Assembly: GCA_009829735.1 (NCBI GenBank)
Contig: CM020618.1
Coordinates: 27,318,894-27,382,893, forward strand
Source of the DNA: Pyropia yezoensis
Taxonomy: Eukaryota > Rhodophyta > Bangiophyceae > Bangiales > Bangiaceae
Direction of reading: 5' to 3'
Length of the DNA stretch: 64,000 bases
Shown: one piece after another, positions 12,174 through 23,687 of the stretch
Layout: every line of letters starts with the position of its first letter
How positions within the stretch are numbered: the stretch's first letter is position 1
The notes under the pieces: model-generated
Told to the model about the DNA's origin: nothing
The model's database searches: none
What the model saw: the letters and a program-made list of their open reading frames with translations, nothing else
Translations under genes and position numbers: made by a program

Positions 12174-13021
12174 TCAAGCATCCCCTGTCATAGTCGGTGG
12201 GCGAGCATCTCTCTCGTCCTCATTTTCTGCGTAAGCTCCATCAGCCACCACAGCCGCAAGCATCTCCAGCCTCATGGCTGAACCATCTCCAGTTTGCAGC
12301 CTACTCTTCGTCCCCAGAGCAGCGTGCCACACAAAAGCGAATGCAAATGGGCCGCAGCTGCAGGTGTCATCTTGGGAGGGACTGCTGAAACGACGCATGC
12401 TCCACACCTTTACCTTCGTTGGTACGGTCAGGTCGCCACATGACGAGCCGCCATCAATGTCCTCGTCCGCCGACGGTTCAGCCAGCTCGCCAAGCATTTT
12501 CGCAAACTCTCGCACGCGCTGGTGGGCAGCGCTCACCTGCGTCTTGAGGGACTCGAAGTGGGCGCCAGAGTCGTACCTCGTGACCGTCTTGGTCGATAGG
12601 TCCAATAGGAAGGACACCCAGTGCGAGTCCCCGATGTTGCAAACGCCAGTCAATGTGGTCGCCCCGCCCGCCACACGGTCCACGTCCTCCGCCACGCGAG
12701 CAAGTGCGTCCTCACCAGCTGCTGACAGCACGCGCCTGAATACAGAGCACTGGATGATGTGGACGTTGTTGCCCGCGGCATTGCAAGCCCGCTGCAAGAT
12801 GATTGAGTTCACCGTGATGACATCATCGACCATAGGAACCGCATCAATGTCGCCCATGACTCTGTGCGCCGGCACCACCACGTCCTCATCGACACCGCCC
12901 GTGCTTCTGGTGCCGATTCTCCACACCGCATCAGTGGGCTTGCATGACAGCAATCGTTGAACCAGCGAGGTCGCAAGAGCCCCTGTAGACTCCCGTTCAT
13001 CGCCCACAAGGATGGGCACCC
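12174..13021 (-). pseudogene. Ulp1/C48 cysteine protease, C-terminal half (split gene)
   Basis: This is the catalytic half of a SUMO-protease-like (C48, adenain-fold) protein, read leftward from 13021 to a TGA at 12174-12176; AATAAA follows at once (12168-12173, minus strand). Visible elements in order: VDDVITVNSIIL near the start of the fold; catalytic His in NIGDSHWVSF; Asp in VTRYDSG; then SQDDTCSCGPFAFAF, where Gln and the second Cys (before Gly) form the oxyanion and nucleophile pair. The apparent start at 13031 is an artefact of the inserted LTR. Codons continue without a break into 51576-53612 once the inserted sequence and one CACCC copy are removed (junction residues GNAR-VPILVG). 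Proteases of this class are common passengers of KDZ and MULE-like transposons, where their role is unclear. Confidence 0.78.
13017..13021. repeat. Target-site duplication CACCC, left copy
   Basis: The five bases directly before the LTR at 13022 are repeated directly after the LTR ending at 51575 (51576-51580). Ty3-type integrases make 5-bp duplications. Confidence 0.85.
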
Positions 13022-13384
13022 TGTAGCACAATAGGAATCCGTCGCACGTCCACTCTCAGGGAACACTCACCAAGGGGGATCGGCACCAACGTCACCGGGA
13101 GGCCAAGGTTGCTGTCCTTGGAGCGCAAGCCACGGGACCAAGATGGGAGCCCAAATGGGAGGGGTTTGTTGTTCTGCTTTGGCCGGCGGTGGATTCACCG
13201 CCGGCCCCCTCGTTATAAACCCTCGGAGACACTACTAACTACCCTCCACCCCAAGATGCAAGTCCCTCTGGTCATACGTAACTTATAGATACCGTGACCA
13301 GTACGGACTCTCAAATTGAAAGCCAAGGAATAGAAGTAGCCCCCCTAACATTAGGGTCACAATACGGCCAACCATATTGCTACA
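13022..13384. repeat. Family A LTR, copy 1
   Basis: A 363-bp LTR that starts TGTAGCA and ends TGCTACA, so it has TG...CA ends with a 7-bp inverted terminus. By eye it differs from each of the two other full copies (41082-41444, 51213-51575) at about five positions. TATAAA lies at 13214-13219 on the plus strand. It is followed by a polypyrimidine tract (13385-13396), which is the polypurine tract on the minus strand, so this is the 3' LTR for the leftward gag-pol transcript. Confidence 0.9.
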
Positions 13385-13759
13385 TATCCCCCCCTTCGAT
13401 TCGGCCCGTCCTCGGGTCGAGTTGCATTCGGGTTACCGAATGTAAGTGGGTCGCGTGACCGTTTACCAGTCGGGTGGGGCTTTGCGCCCTGTCGCGACAG
13501 ACACCCCTTTTCGAGGTTGTCTGAGGGGGGTGCCCCCCTTTGTGTGGTACACACACGATCCGTTTTCCGGACCGTTAATTTCCCGATGCGGGTTTCTGTT
13601 CACGACCCCCCTTTCCGAGGGGTGGTGCAAGCGGATCCGCCACCAGGTGTCTGGTGGTAGGGGAGCCCCTCTCGTGTTACCGAGTGAATGGGGGCGGCCG
13701 CTCCCGCTTTTCGCGGGGGCGGCTTCGGGGTGAACCCCTCTTGGTTGCCCCGTACGGGG
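13385..13759. mobile_element. Family A internal fragment next to LTR copy 1
   Basis: About 375 bp nearly identical to 41445-41813 of the complete family A copy, including the polypurine tract. The match ends at CGTACGGGG, where family B begins with TGTAGCAG. It is therefore the 3' end of the family A copy that sits in the Ulp1 gene, interrupted by B. Confidence 0.8.
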
Positions 13760-14262
13760 TGTAGCAGTACTCCCAAGCACCAACCCCGAGTCAGGGAAGG
13801 AAGAGGAGTATTGCCGATATCCCAACTTGGGACACCGGAAGCAAGCACCTCCACACAACCGGACAACGCTTCTTGCGTGTGGTGAGCGGGTCCACTCACC
13901 AAGGCACGAACAAGATGTGTCGGAGCCAGACGGTGTTTTCTTGCTTGGCCAGCCAAGGTGGGCCCTCCCCGCCTTGCTGTCCCTCCTTATCAACCCTCCT
14001 CACACGCTCACGCAACCCCTCAAAACACTCCACATGCAAAGAACTCAAAGCGTAGAAATCCGTCTGGCTCCCGTGCAAAAATCCCAAGAAACAAATACCA
14101 GCAGCATTACCCTGCTCTAGTATGTCGGAAGTCCTAGTCGAATTTCCGTCCAGAAGTCAGAAGTTTCACCATCGTGGGTCGGGTGAATTTCGACTTCCGG
14201 TCAGGTCCACTTGACCCGAATCTTCAAAGTATTGGTACCGAATTCCGGCCCAATCTCCCACA
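13760..14262. repeat. Family B LTR (3' LTR of the leftward element)
   Basis: It starts TGTAGCAG like family A LTRs, and near the end has a diverged counterpart of A's LTR end (ATTCCGGCCCAATCTCCCACA). It is followed by a pyrimidine tract (14263-14276) in the position of the polypurine tract. About 503 bp. The right edge is inferred from these signals only because the partner LTR is not in the window; an alternative edge near 14119 is possible. Confidence 0.5.
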
Positions 14263-15162
14263 TTTCCCCCTTCTCAAAAGTCCAGCCGTCCCGGTGGACG
14301 TCCAATCAGCGGCGAGTCGCAGTGACCGGGAGAGGAGGATGCAATTCCCGAGTTGAGATGCAAAGTACGGTGCATCGCTGGCGTCTAGCGTGCACCAGGG
14401 TTACGCCGGGGTTGCACTCGCGTCCGGCGGGGCCCTCCGGGAGAGGCAGTCCCTCTCCGTGGGGTGCGCTCTCTGCCCTGACACTGGGTAGAGGAGCCCC
14501 CTCCACGCGAAACAGGTGTGGGGGAAAGTCGTCCCCCACCTGGTCAGGGTGCTCCACGGGTGGACTCACGTGTGGGTGAGCCCCCTAATCTGGGTGTCGG
14601 CGTACCTCCGCCACACCCCCTGCCCCTCAACTGGAGGAGTAGGGCGTCGACGTTCTCACTCGGAACGTCGACCTGCACCTGCCCCTTCAGTTGGGGTACG
14701 GTTGCTCTCGGGGGGTCGGGTTGTGTCCCCCCCTTCAGCTCGATCCACCCCCAGCTGGCTCTCTGCGGGGTGTTCCTCACTCCTTCCCCCCCTTTCTAGT
14801 CAGGGTTGAGGGGTGTGCGCACCCCGAGTTGGGGGTGTTGCACTCGGTCGCCGGCGGTGGGACTCGGCCGCCGGTGCGGGGTCTTCTCTCCCCTTCGTGT
14901 GTGCGGGCGGGTGTGTGCCTTCCCGCCGCTGCTCCCTCGCGTCGGCGGGTCTGTCTCTTCCCGCCGTGCGGTTGGTGTCGTTGGTTGGGGTGGTGTCTTC
15001 CCCCTTCCGCCCCTGTGTCGGGCGTCTTCGTTGTCGGTGGGGGCGCGGGTCGTGTTCCCCCCCCTTTGTCCTCGTTGGCGGGGTTGTGTCTTCCCCGCGC
15101 TGCCCTTTGTGTCGGGCTTCTTCGTTGTCGGTGGGGGGTGTGGGTCGTGTCCCCCCCCCTTG

Positions 15163-15330
15163 CTCTACCTCACCGAGTCGGTCAAGGTTGGTTGTCGTCG
15201 GAGGGGGAGCGGGTCGTGTCCCCCCCCGTGCTCAACCTCACCGAGTCGGTCAAGGTTGGTTGTCGTCGGAGGGGGAGCGGGTCGTGTCCCCCCCCGTGCT
15301 CAACCTCACCGAGTCGGTCAAGGTTGGTCG
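15163..15330. repeat. 68-bp tandem repeat, about 2.4 copies
   Basis: CACCGAGTCGGTCAAGGTTG recurs at 15171, 15239 and 15307, exactly 68 bp apart, with a C-run in each unit. More diverged GTCGTGTCCCCC pieces extend upstream to about 15040. It directly precedes the ATG of the family B opposite-strand ORF, so it probably lies in that transcript's leader. Confidence 0.8.
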
Positions 15331-15334
15331 CGTG

Positions 15335-17251
15335 ATGGCGGGTGAGCCGAGTCGGCCTTTGTCCCCGTCTCCGACGTCTCTGTCGGACAAGCGACGGACG
15401 GGAGAGGAGGCCCTCGGGACTGAGGAGTCTCTCAGCCGGGGGTCGGCCATGGAGACGACTCGTCCCGGGCGAGGGTCGGAGGCGGCCGCCTCAGCCGTCC
15501 CCGCCCCATCACCTCCTACTGCCCCCTCGGCCGTGGTCCCACCGGGGGATGGGTCTTCCAACCCGGTGGCGGAAGGGGATGTGACTCCCATCCCCCGCCT
15601 TCCTGAGTCACGGCTGCTACTCCCGCCGCGGCCCCGTCCTCCTATGGGGCCCCGAGCCTGGGCGCCTCCCAAGTCAGTCGGGGAGCTTCCCGACTGCAAG
15701 CTCAAGGATGTCTACTTGATCATCCCCGAGCCACGGCGGACCGACGTATGGTACCGCCGGACTCGTCGGTACCCCAACCAGGTGACTCTACCTGATGGGG
15801 TGGTCTGCGACCTACCAGCGCTACTCTGCCTGGCGGACGCGCCTGAAGTCCAGGCGTTGTCAACCTCCCTCGCCTTGGGGTCGGGCGACAAGGAGATCGA
15901 CGACACCCACGCGGTTGTGTCTACCGAGTGGTGTGCCCTTCCCCGTCCCTACCTGGGCGGAGAGGACGCCCACGCCCAACACGGCGTGGTGCGAGAGGAG
16001 TTCCGACTCCGGGGCTCCTCGGGCTTCCTCATCCACGGGTCGCGGGTGGAGTTCACCCACGTACCTCTGGAGGAGCGTGAGCACCAGTACCCTTTTCTCC
16101 CAGGGTGGTGGGAGACAGTGGAGGTACCTTGTGGGTTTCCGGCTCGGATCCCCCTCCTCGTTGCCTACTTTGGCTCCGTGCTACGCTCCAGCTCGGAGGG
16201 TAACCGGGTCTTCGCCTACCTCGCCACGCACTGGGTGGTCGTGGTGACTCGGGGCTGGTACTCCGATGTAGTCCATCGGGGTTACCTGTGGCACCTCCCA
16301 CCGGCTCTGGTGGAGGGTATGGAAACCCTTGGCTTCCACTGGTTAGCCTTGGGCGCGGGGGACCTGGCTCCGTTCCTCCTTAAGGGTATGGTCACCCTGC
16401 ACAATCGACTCGATTGGGCGCAGCTGGAACCCTTCCTCCGCCGCAACAAGCGTCCAGAGCCGGGGTTGGAGAGTGAGCCACCCCGGGAGTTCGTCCATGT
16501 CACCCATACTCTGGTGCAGGGACAGCTGTTCTTGCGTGAGGGGTTGGGGGACTCTTCCCTTCCCTACGCAGAGGGGGTTACTCCCTCTACGTCGCCCCCT
16601 GGCTCTGGGTGGGCGACATCATCGGCGACGACTCGTCGTGGTGCTCATCGAGGAGCCCCTCGAAGCCGCGGGCGAGCTGTGCCGACGACTTCCCCGCGGG
16701 TCGCGACTCCGACCTCGGGGGGTGTGGAGCCGACTCAGGTTCCACCCTTCCAGTTCCTCGAGCCCTTCCCCGACGTGGCGTTGGGTTCGCTACGGGTCCG
16801 AACTCCGGTACCCATGCCGATTGCGCGTGGCGTTGGCGAGATGCTTCCCAACTTGGGAGCCATCATGTATGACGCCACGGTGGAGGCCTCACTCGTGGCC
16901 TCCCTTGACACGTTGGCTTGGGTCACCCGGCGTGTCAGTCACTTCCTCGCGTCGGGCGACTCAGCCACGGCGCGACAGTCATTGGCAGCTGAGGTCACTC
17001 GCCTCGCGGTTGGACACGAGTTTGTCCAACGGCTGCTGTCGACTCAGCAGCAGCTTCCGCGTCACGGAGGGAGTACCTCCGGACATCTATCTTACGACGG
17101 GGATGGGTCCGCGAGTCGGCGGGCCCCTCCCAGTGCTTCCACTCCGGGGCCCTCCCGAGTGGGTTACGCCCCTCCGCTACCGGCCTACGACCCTGGGGGT
17201 TCGTGGTCGGGCGGTCCCTATAGTGGTGGGGGTGGCCATATGGAACGCTAG
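15335..17251 (+). CDS. Family B opposite-strand accessory ORF (638 aa)
   Basis: From ATG at 15335 the frame is open for 638 codons to a TAG at 17249-17251. It could extend upstream, but only through the tandem repeats and without a convincing start. It lies head-on to pol on the other strand; the two stops are 128 bp apart. The N-terminal ~110 residues are Pro/Ser-rich. A folded-looking centre (residues ~115-410) has YLIIPEPRRTDVWYRRTRRY, HAVVSTEWCALPRPYLGG and YLATHWVVVVTRGWYSDVV. The tail is Ser/Gly/Pro-rich and includes a helical segment around LDTLAWVTRRVSHFLASGDS. I recognise no known domain: no zinc knuckle, and no convincing signal peptide or transmembrane segment. A similarly placed ORF exists in family A, so it is a conserved trait of this retroelement group. 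Function unknown. Confidence 0.7.
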   Translation: MAGEPSRPLSPSPTSLSDKRRTGEEALGTEESLSRGSAMETTRPGRGSEAAASAVPAPSPPTAPSAVVPPGDGSSNPVAEGDVTPIPRLPESRLLLPPRPRPPMGPRAWAPPKSVGELPDCKLKDVYLIIPEPRRTDVWYRRTRRYPNQVTLPDGVVCDLPALLCLADAPEVQALSTSLALGSGDKEIDDTHAVVSTEWCALPRPYLGGEDAHAQHGVVREEFRLRGSSGFLIHGSRVEFTHVPLEEREHQYPFLPGWWETVEVPCGFPARIPLLVAYFGSVLRSSSEGNRVFAYLATHWVVVVTRGWYSDVVHRGYLWHLPPALVEGMETLGFHWLALGAGDLAPFLLKGMVTLHNRLDWAQLEPFLRRNKRPEPGLESEPPREFVHVTHTLVQGQLFLREGLGDSSLPYAEGVTPSTSPPGSGWATSSATTRRGAHRGAPRSRGRAVPTTSPRVATPTSGGVEPTQVPPFQFLEPFPDVALGSLRVRTPVPMPIARGVGEMLPNLGAIMYDATVEASLVASLDTLAWVTRRVSHFLASGDSATARQSLAAEVTRLAVGHEFVQRLLSTQQQLPRHGGSTSGHLSYDGDGSASRRAPPSASTPGPSRVGYAPPLPAYDPGGSWSGGPYSGGGGHMER

Positions 17252-17379
17252 AGTCAGCGGTCGAACGACTTGTTCTTTCCTTGGTGAGAAGAGTGGTGGG
17301 TATTCTTCTCGTTTTGTATTGTGCCATAGTCGGCTTTGTTAGTAGAGAATCTTTGAAGAACCATGGTATGTGTTTGTAC

Positions 17380-18905
17380 TCATGGTTGGCTTGCCGCTCT
17401 GCTCTGACTTGGAGCAGGGACTTCATCCCCCGACGTACGAGTGCTACGTCGGCGTATAGATATGCCCACAGTCTGGCAGTATCTACGGACCTTCTCTACT
17501 GGTAGGTCCTCTACAAACTCCCATGTGTCGGAAGTTGGTCCATACCCGAACCACCTGACTCGGAGCATGAGTCGCCCCGACTCATCATATCCGTGCCCGA
17601 CAAACTTGTCGAACACCGCCTCCAATGGCTTATTGGAAGAGGTCGGCAAGGATGGGACTTTCCATGCTTGCAAAGCCCTTTCCCAAGCGGGATCTCCCTC
17701 TGGGGGTTCGGGTGCGCGAGTCGCGTGATTCCCATTTATTGTCCGGATACCATCATCACTCTCGATGGTTAACCGACGTCCATCCGTTTTAAGGATGTGA
17801 TATGGTCCCAGAGTCTTGAAGACCAATTTCCCTCCCTTATTGTCGTGGGAGTTAACATAAATCCAATCTCCAACTCGGAGCGGATCGCGACGATGTCTGA
17901 CTCGGACATCGAAGTACCTCTTGTAACGGGCTTGGGCCTTCTCCATAGTAGCCCGGACAAGGGGTATCATCTCCTCCAGTCTCTGGAGTAGGGAGGCTTT
18001 CGCCTGACTCGGTGTTTGAGTCGAAGTCTCACCCTCAGTCTGGGTGAGACGCTCCACAGCTACTGACGGAAGTCGTCGGGGGCAGACGAAGGCAAACGGT
18101 GCCTCTCCCGTACTACTATGTATCTGGGAGTTGTATGCTGTCACGAGTAGTGACGCATAACGAGCCCATGTGACTACATGGTCATGGACATAGTGACGCA
18201 ACTGGCGCACTAGAGTCCTGTTGAATCGTTCCACCTGCCCATTAGTCTGGGGATGGTAAGGGGTGGCGAAGTTCGTCTGCACCCCCAACATCTTCATGAC
18301 TCCCTGATACAGGACGGACGCAAACTGTGGTCCGTTATCCGAAAGGATAGAGTCGGGGATGCCATAACTGGCAACCCAGACGTCGAGTAACTCACTCAGA
18401 ACGTCCACGGCTGTGATATCCTTGAGTGGGGATACCCGTGTGAGCTTAGTGAAGCGATCACACATCACCAGAAGGTACTCATATCCTTCAGGTGTTCGTG
18501 GTAGTGGACCGAGTAAGTCCACTGCTATCGCTGCAAACGGCTCTGTTGCAGGAAAGAGTCTCATGGAAGAAGTCTGCCGGGACTCCATGAGTCTATTCTT
18601 TGCGCAAGTCGCGCATGCGGCTACATATCCGTACACATCAGCCACGAGTGATGGCCAATAGTACTTCTTACGTAGGGTCTGATACATCCTCGTAGACCCT
18701 GGGTGTCCACCCAACGGTGAGGAGTGCTCCCGTTGGAGGATACTCTTGCGTAACTCCTTGGGGACGACGACTTGCTTGTCCCCCTGGGTATATCCCTTAC
18801 GGCAGAGTATGCCGTTGTCATTCAGGAAGAACCGAGTCGGTTGAGCCTGGTCGAGCTCCTTCCTGAGTCGTCGACAAAGTTTGTCGCTCTCCTGTGCCTG
18901 GACAA
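17380..18905 (-). CDS. Family B pol 3' part: integrase and chromodomain (5'-truncated by gap)
   Basis: An open leftward frame from the gap edge to a TGA at 17380-17382. It has the HHCC zinc module (HSSPLGGHPGSTRMYQTLRK ... CATCAKNR); the catalytic core with Asp in AIAVDLLGPLP, Asp in ILSDNGPQF and Glu in TNGQVERFNRT; a GPY/F module (KTLGPYHILKTDG); and a C-terminal chromodomain (FDKFVGHGYDESG ... LRVRWFGYGPTSDTWEFVEDL). This order defines a Ty3-type chromovirus. The chromodomain would direct insertion to marked chromatin. No frame breaks are seen. RT and RNase H should lie beyond the gap. Confidence 0.9.
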
Positions 18906-19405
18906 NNNNNNNNNNNNNNNNNNNNNNNNNNNNNNNNNNNNNNNNNNNNNNNNNNNNNNNNNNNNNNNNNNNNNNNNNNNNNNNNNNNNNNNNNNNNNNN
19001 NNNNNNNNNNNNNNNNNNNNNNNNNNNNNNNNNNNNNNNNNNNNNNNNNNNNNNNNNNNNNNNNNNNNNNNNNNNNNNNNNNNNNNNNNNNNNNNNNNNN
19101 NNNNNNNNNNNNNNNNNNNNNNNNNNNNNNNNNNNNNNNNNNNNNNNNNNNNNNNNNNNNNNNNNNNNNNNNNNNNNNNNNNNNNNNNNNNNNNNNNNNN
19201 NNNNNNNNNNNNNNNNNNNNNNNNNNNNNNNNNNNNNNNNNNNNNNNNNNNNNNNNNNNNNNNNNNNNNNNNNNNNNNNNNNNNNNNNNNNNNNNNNNNN
19301 NNNNNNNNNNNNNNNNNNNNNNNNNNNNNNNNNNNNNNNNNNNNNNNNNNNNNNNNNNNNNNNNNNNNNNNNNNNNNNNNNNNNNNNNNNNNNNNNNNNN
19401 NNNNN
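18906..19405. other. Assembly gap, exactly 500 N
   Basis: A gap of exactly 500 N is probably a placeholder and not a measured size. Its left edge cuts family B pol and its right edge cuts the deubiquitinase gene. Confidence 0.95.
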
Positions 19406-20820
19406 CGCCGACTCCTGAGCAGTCCTGTCGGCGGCTCCACCCGCGGCGCCGGTCGCCGCAGCCACGTCTGCCCCGGCCGGCGCGGCGGTCGTCGAGTCAC
19501 CCGCGTCTACCGAGGCGTTGGCGGCCTCGAGGTCTGTCGCCGCCCGCGCGGCAGCCTCGTCCGCCGCGCGCCGCGCGCGCTCCCGCGCGCCGGTCATCCG
19601 TGCCCGCGACTCGTCGGTGCAAAAGTCGTACACGTCCAGGGTGAGTGGAAAGCTCACATTCCGGAGGATCTTGGCGCGCACCCGCTCAACGGGCTTCCAC
19701 GCAAAGCGGACAAACTGGACGGCCAGGTATGGGGGCAGCGTGTCCAACCGGGAGACGCGCGCCCAGCGGGCAGACCGCCCCAGCGACTCCGACACCATGT
19801 CAATCGTCTCGGAGAGGGCGGCAGATAGACCATCAGCCAAGTGGTTGACTGACTGCACAATATGACACTTGAGCGTCCGCACCGTATCCCGACGTGCAAC
19901 GGTCTCAGAAGAGCCCTCCTCCGTGCACGTATCCACCGCCACCGTGGTGATGCCAAAAAGGCTGTCCACCGCGTTGACGCCAGCTGCCTGCCCCACTGCC
20001 GTTGGAGGCGGCAGCAGAGGCATCCCCAGCTGTCGCCGCCGACACCGTTCCTGAATCCGCCGCCGCAGCCGCGTCCCCTGCGACCGCGGGCGCAGGCAGG
20101 GTGGAGGAGAGGCGGGTAAGGATCTCTCCCCAGCACTCCTCCGCATCCTGTTGAGCAAACATCCCCGCAGGCCCCGCGCGCTCAGCAAACTGAGGGTTGG
20201 CCGTCCGGAGGGCACCAATGAACCCACTCGGGTTGATGGCCGCCACCCCACGCACGTTGAGACGCGACAGTAAGTCCCGCAACGAGGCAGTGAGGCGGGC
20301 AGACGGGTTCAGTACCCCTCTCCGGCACCACCCCGGTAGTTGCCAAGGGCGGAGCGAAGCTCAGGCACGCGGTTCAGCACCTGGACCACCGAGTTCATGT
20401 AGCAGGTGTTGCCCATGTTGACTAGCCCCGGCGGGACGGCGATGGCAGGCGTCGTCACCGCCGCAGACAGGGCGGCAGCATCTTCCTTGGGCGCATCCAA
20501 GTCCAGGTCGTCGGCCACGTGCGTGGCCGCCGAGCCCGCCGTGGCGGGCACCGCGGCGGGGTGTCAGCCTCAGGGGAGCCAAGCAGCATCAAGGTCTGAC
20601 GATCCTTGATTCCCAGCTTGGAGAGGTCCGCATCGGCCGTGATTTTCTTGCCACCCCGCAGGCCCAGGATGGTCTGCCGCGCGGGCGGCACGCCCGTCAG
20701 CGTGTAAAGCTGGGACAGAAAGACCTCGGCGGGAGAGCCGTGTCCAGCGCCACATCCGGAAAGGCCTGCTTGCGCCATTTCACCGTCACAGTCAAGACAG
20801 AAGTGGCCATCGTGGAAAGG
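19406..20820 (-). CDS. USP14/Ubp6-like proteasome deubiquitinase (3' end lost in gap, frame breaks)
   Basis: This enzyme removes ubiquitin from substrates at the 26S proteasome. The leftward gene starts at ATG 20820 with an N-terminal ubiquitin-like domain (VTVKWRKQAFPDVALDT, then FLSQLYTLTGVPPARQ and DRQTLMLLGS). The catalytic Cys box follows (GLVNMGNTCYMNSVVQVLN), then QFAERAGPAGMFAQQDAEEC, the core LFGITTVAVDTCTEEG and FVRFAWKPVERVRAKILRNV and the USP14-typical LTLDVYDFCT. The Ala-rich segment after that runs into the gap, so the His box is missing. The frame changes about four times (near 20730, 20565, 20315 and 19995), mostly at short C or G runs. Homology continues across each break without loss, so introns are unlikely; assembly indels or recent decay are the alternatives. 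Confidence 0.82.
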
Positions 20821-23687
20821 CGGCAAAGGGGGAAGGAAGCGACAGTGCGAACACAGAAAACGACACGGGCAGGGGAAGCGGGCCGAAAAGAGAACGTAGC
20901 AGCAGCAAGGGGCAGGCAAAACTAGCCGTGGAAGAGCTCTACGCACCCAAGGCAACGCGAGGTGGGACTCGGCGGGCGGACGGGATGATGGCCGGGGGGG
21001 CGGATGTACCGATGCGAGGGCACCTCCAGCCAGCACATCGGCGGTCACGTTGATGTTGACGGCGCGCCTCCTGCATGGCTGTCTGTCGGGGTATGTATTG
21101 CCGTTCTTGGACAGCAACAACAGCTGAGGGAAGGGATCATCGAATTTTGGGCACCACTGACAATTCACTACTAGTTGTATGAAAGTAATTGAGCATTACA
21201 ACGACATCACACACAAGTAGTGCTATTACAGTCAGCGTCGACAGATAAATCCGCTGATGTAGCCCCCCATGAGGCACATGAACACATCGCGGCCCCATGC
21301 ACTTGCATGCTGACAGCGAAGCACTAAATTTGAGTGACTGAAGAGCTTCTCGGACCGATTTGCCACAATCGCCAGAGAACTAAGCAGGTTATTAATGTCA
21401 AAATTACTAATTTAACGGGATAATAGCATAGTTCATAAAGACTTTTCTCGTACAACTCCCGGTGGTGAGCTGTGAGGGTACGTTGCTAATGTTGTTCGAG
21501 CTGGTGGCTGCTATCCCACATGCCACTGCCTGCCCGTTCCACCCTCGGCTGTCTGCCGCCCTACCTCCTGCCGCTGATATTGCCGTCGCTCGCTATCCGC
21601 CGACGCGGGCTGTCGCCTCCACCAGCGTCTGCCAGTTGCTCCCTTGCCTCCTGACGCTGGCCCCCATAAGGGCGTCCGCCGCAGCAAGTATCCACCGGCT
21701 AGGGTCTCCCGACCACCGCGGACTGAAATAATCCCCATTTGCCGCTGCAAGCGTCTTTATTGTCTCCGTCAACTTCCCTGGTCCCTCCCGTTGTCACTGC
21801 GGTCTGCTGCCGCCGCGGGCGGGCGCCGAGTGCTGCCCTCCCTCCCCTGCTGCCACGCGGGCTGCCCCGCCTACTCCCTGCGTTGGGCGCAGCGAAAATA
21901 GAGGGGGGTGCCTTTCCGTCTGTAGGACGCACGAGCGTGCTCATGCCGGGACCTGGGGTGTGGGGTGGGTCCACCGAGCGGAGCAGCCTCGGGGCTTCCT
22001 GCTTCTGTCTGCTGAAAGCATGTGTATTTGCCCTACATAGCTCTGAGCACTTTGGGATAGATATGTGTGTAGTTGAGTTGTCATGCGGTATTTTGTAAGA
22101 GTGGAAGATGCGTTCCGAACACACCGACGATGACACCTCTTGCAGATCACAGCAAGGCTTTCTATTGGTCGAACGGCAGAGGATGTTGATCCCTCGCCTC
22201 AGTTGGTTGGCAGGTCGAACATCCAGGCTCCAGTCGTCCTTTTGAGGCTTCTACGCCACAGGGTTTTGGAGTCGTGGCCCTGCAGCAGCTGCTGGGTGCA
22301 GCCGTGGGCGCACCACCACCCCCCCCCAATCTGCAGATGGCCCCGGATCTGCAGATTGGCCGCGCCGCGCCAGCGTGGGCCTCCGTGGCTGCGTTGTTGG
22401 GTGCCCGCCAAGCTCTTTGTTCTTTTTCCACCGGGACCAACCCCGCAGGCGCCCCCCAACGACCCCCCACTCCCGAAGCCATCCGGATTGCGTTTTTTTT
22501 TTTTTGGCGCGCGCTCTCCAGCCCCCTCCCAGTTTCCCAGTGAGGGAGGGGCAGCGGGGGGGCCACAGGGCCGCGCTCGGGAACCAGGTCGGGGGAGAGA
22601 CCCCACCCGACCCCCCCCCGACCCCTCCGACCCCCCCCGACCCCCCCGACCCCCCCCTCTGGACTCCAGAACCTCCCCCCCCCCCGTAGGACCTTTTCCG
22701 ACCCGCCCCCGGCTCGTCATGCGCCGCTGACCCGGCTGGCGGGGTGCACACTGCAGCGTCAAGCAGCGGGGGGTGAGCGGCGGCCGCGGCCGCGTTGCCA
22801 CCCCCGCCCCCGCCGCGCCACCGATCCGCGGCGCGGCGCGCCGTCTGGCCACCCAACCCCCCCCCCCCCCCCCACCACCGGCCACTTCGTCCCCGCGCCC
22901 CCGCCCGCCGCACCTCCCCCTTTGCCCGGGGGATTGGCCTGACAGTCTCCCACGGCTGCCGTCCTCTTCTCGCCCGAGGGAGGTGTGGGTGCGCGAGCGC
23001 CGGGGGTGCGCGCCGCCGCGGCCGGTCGGCCCGCCGCGGTCGGGGTCGTGTGGTGGGGGTGTGGGGAGCTCGGGGTAGCGCGCGCCCGTGGTGCGATTTT
23101 TTTTTTTTTTTTTTTTTTTGTTCGCTACCTTTTGTCGTTCCCGTTCGCTGCCCCGCCGTTACCCCCCCCCCCCCCGCGCACACACGCTGTGCGTTCGGTC
23201 GACCCACGCCGCGCCGCTGCGGACAGCGTGGTTGTGCGCCGGTGCTGGGGCGGCCCGCCCGCCATTCGGTCGGCCGTCACCGCTGTACCGATGCCCCGCC
23301 CCCCCCCCGGGCCTCCCGCTTTCCCCCTTTTCCCCCCTCATCCTCTCCACCTCTTTCTCTGACCCTTTCCCTCCTGTGACCCCTCCGGCCTTTGCCCCCC
23401 ATCCCCCCTCTCCGCTCCCGTACCCTCCCCCCGTCCACGGGTGTGTGCCACGATCCGCCCGTCCTTGGGTATTCGCACCTGGCCAGCGTCGCGTCGCCGG
23501 CGCCGCGACGGCCGTGGGAGCTTGGGGCGGGGTGTGTGGGTGGGGGTGGAGGTGGGGGTGGGTGGCGCCGTGGGCAGGCGTCGGCGGCGGCGGCGGCGTC
23601 GGCGTTGCGTCGTGTGCGTGACGGGCAGCGGGGAGCGCCGGGGTGGCGGGCGGTGGCACGGTGGCGGCCGCCCGCGTGCCGCGGCCC
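20821..23687. other. Intergenic region between divergent USP14-like and MYB-like genes
   Basis: About 2.9 kb. 21170-21460 is relatively AT-rich. 22490-23350 is extremely C-rich on the plus strand, with a T-run at 23097-23119 and C-runs at 22851-22872 and 23161-23175. ORFs here are homopolymer artefacts. The two flanking genes point away from each other, so both promoters should lie here. I see no supported gene. Confidence 0.45.

Larger units (their letters stand above)
13760..18905 (-). mobile_element. Family B chromovirus, 3' part, nested in family A
   Basis: This is a second Ty3-type element, oriented leftward. Seen from left to right: an LTR (from 13760), a region with short tandem repeats, an opposite-strand ORF (15335-17251), and the pol 3' part with integrase and chromodomain (18905 to 17380). 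It runs into the 500-N gap, so gag, protease, RT, RNase H and the other LTR are not visible. It is inserted directly after CGTACGGGG of family A; the intact A copy continues there with GTGTGGCC. Confidence 0.75.

Noticed and set aside
14813..15334. Extended 812-codon version of the family B accessory ORF
   Set aside because: The added 174 codons begin at GTG and run through 68-bp tandem repeats that read openly in more than one frame. ATG 15335 is a better start.
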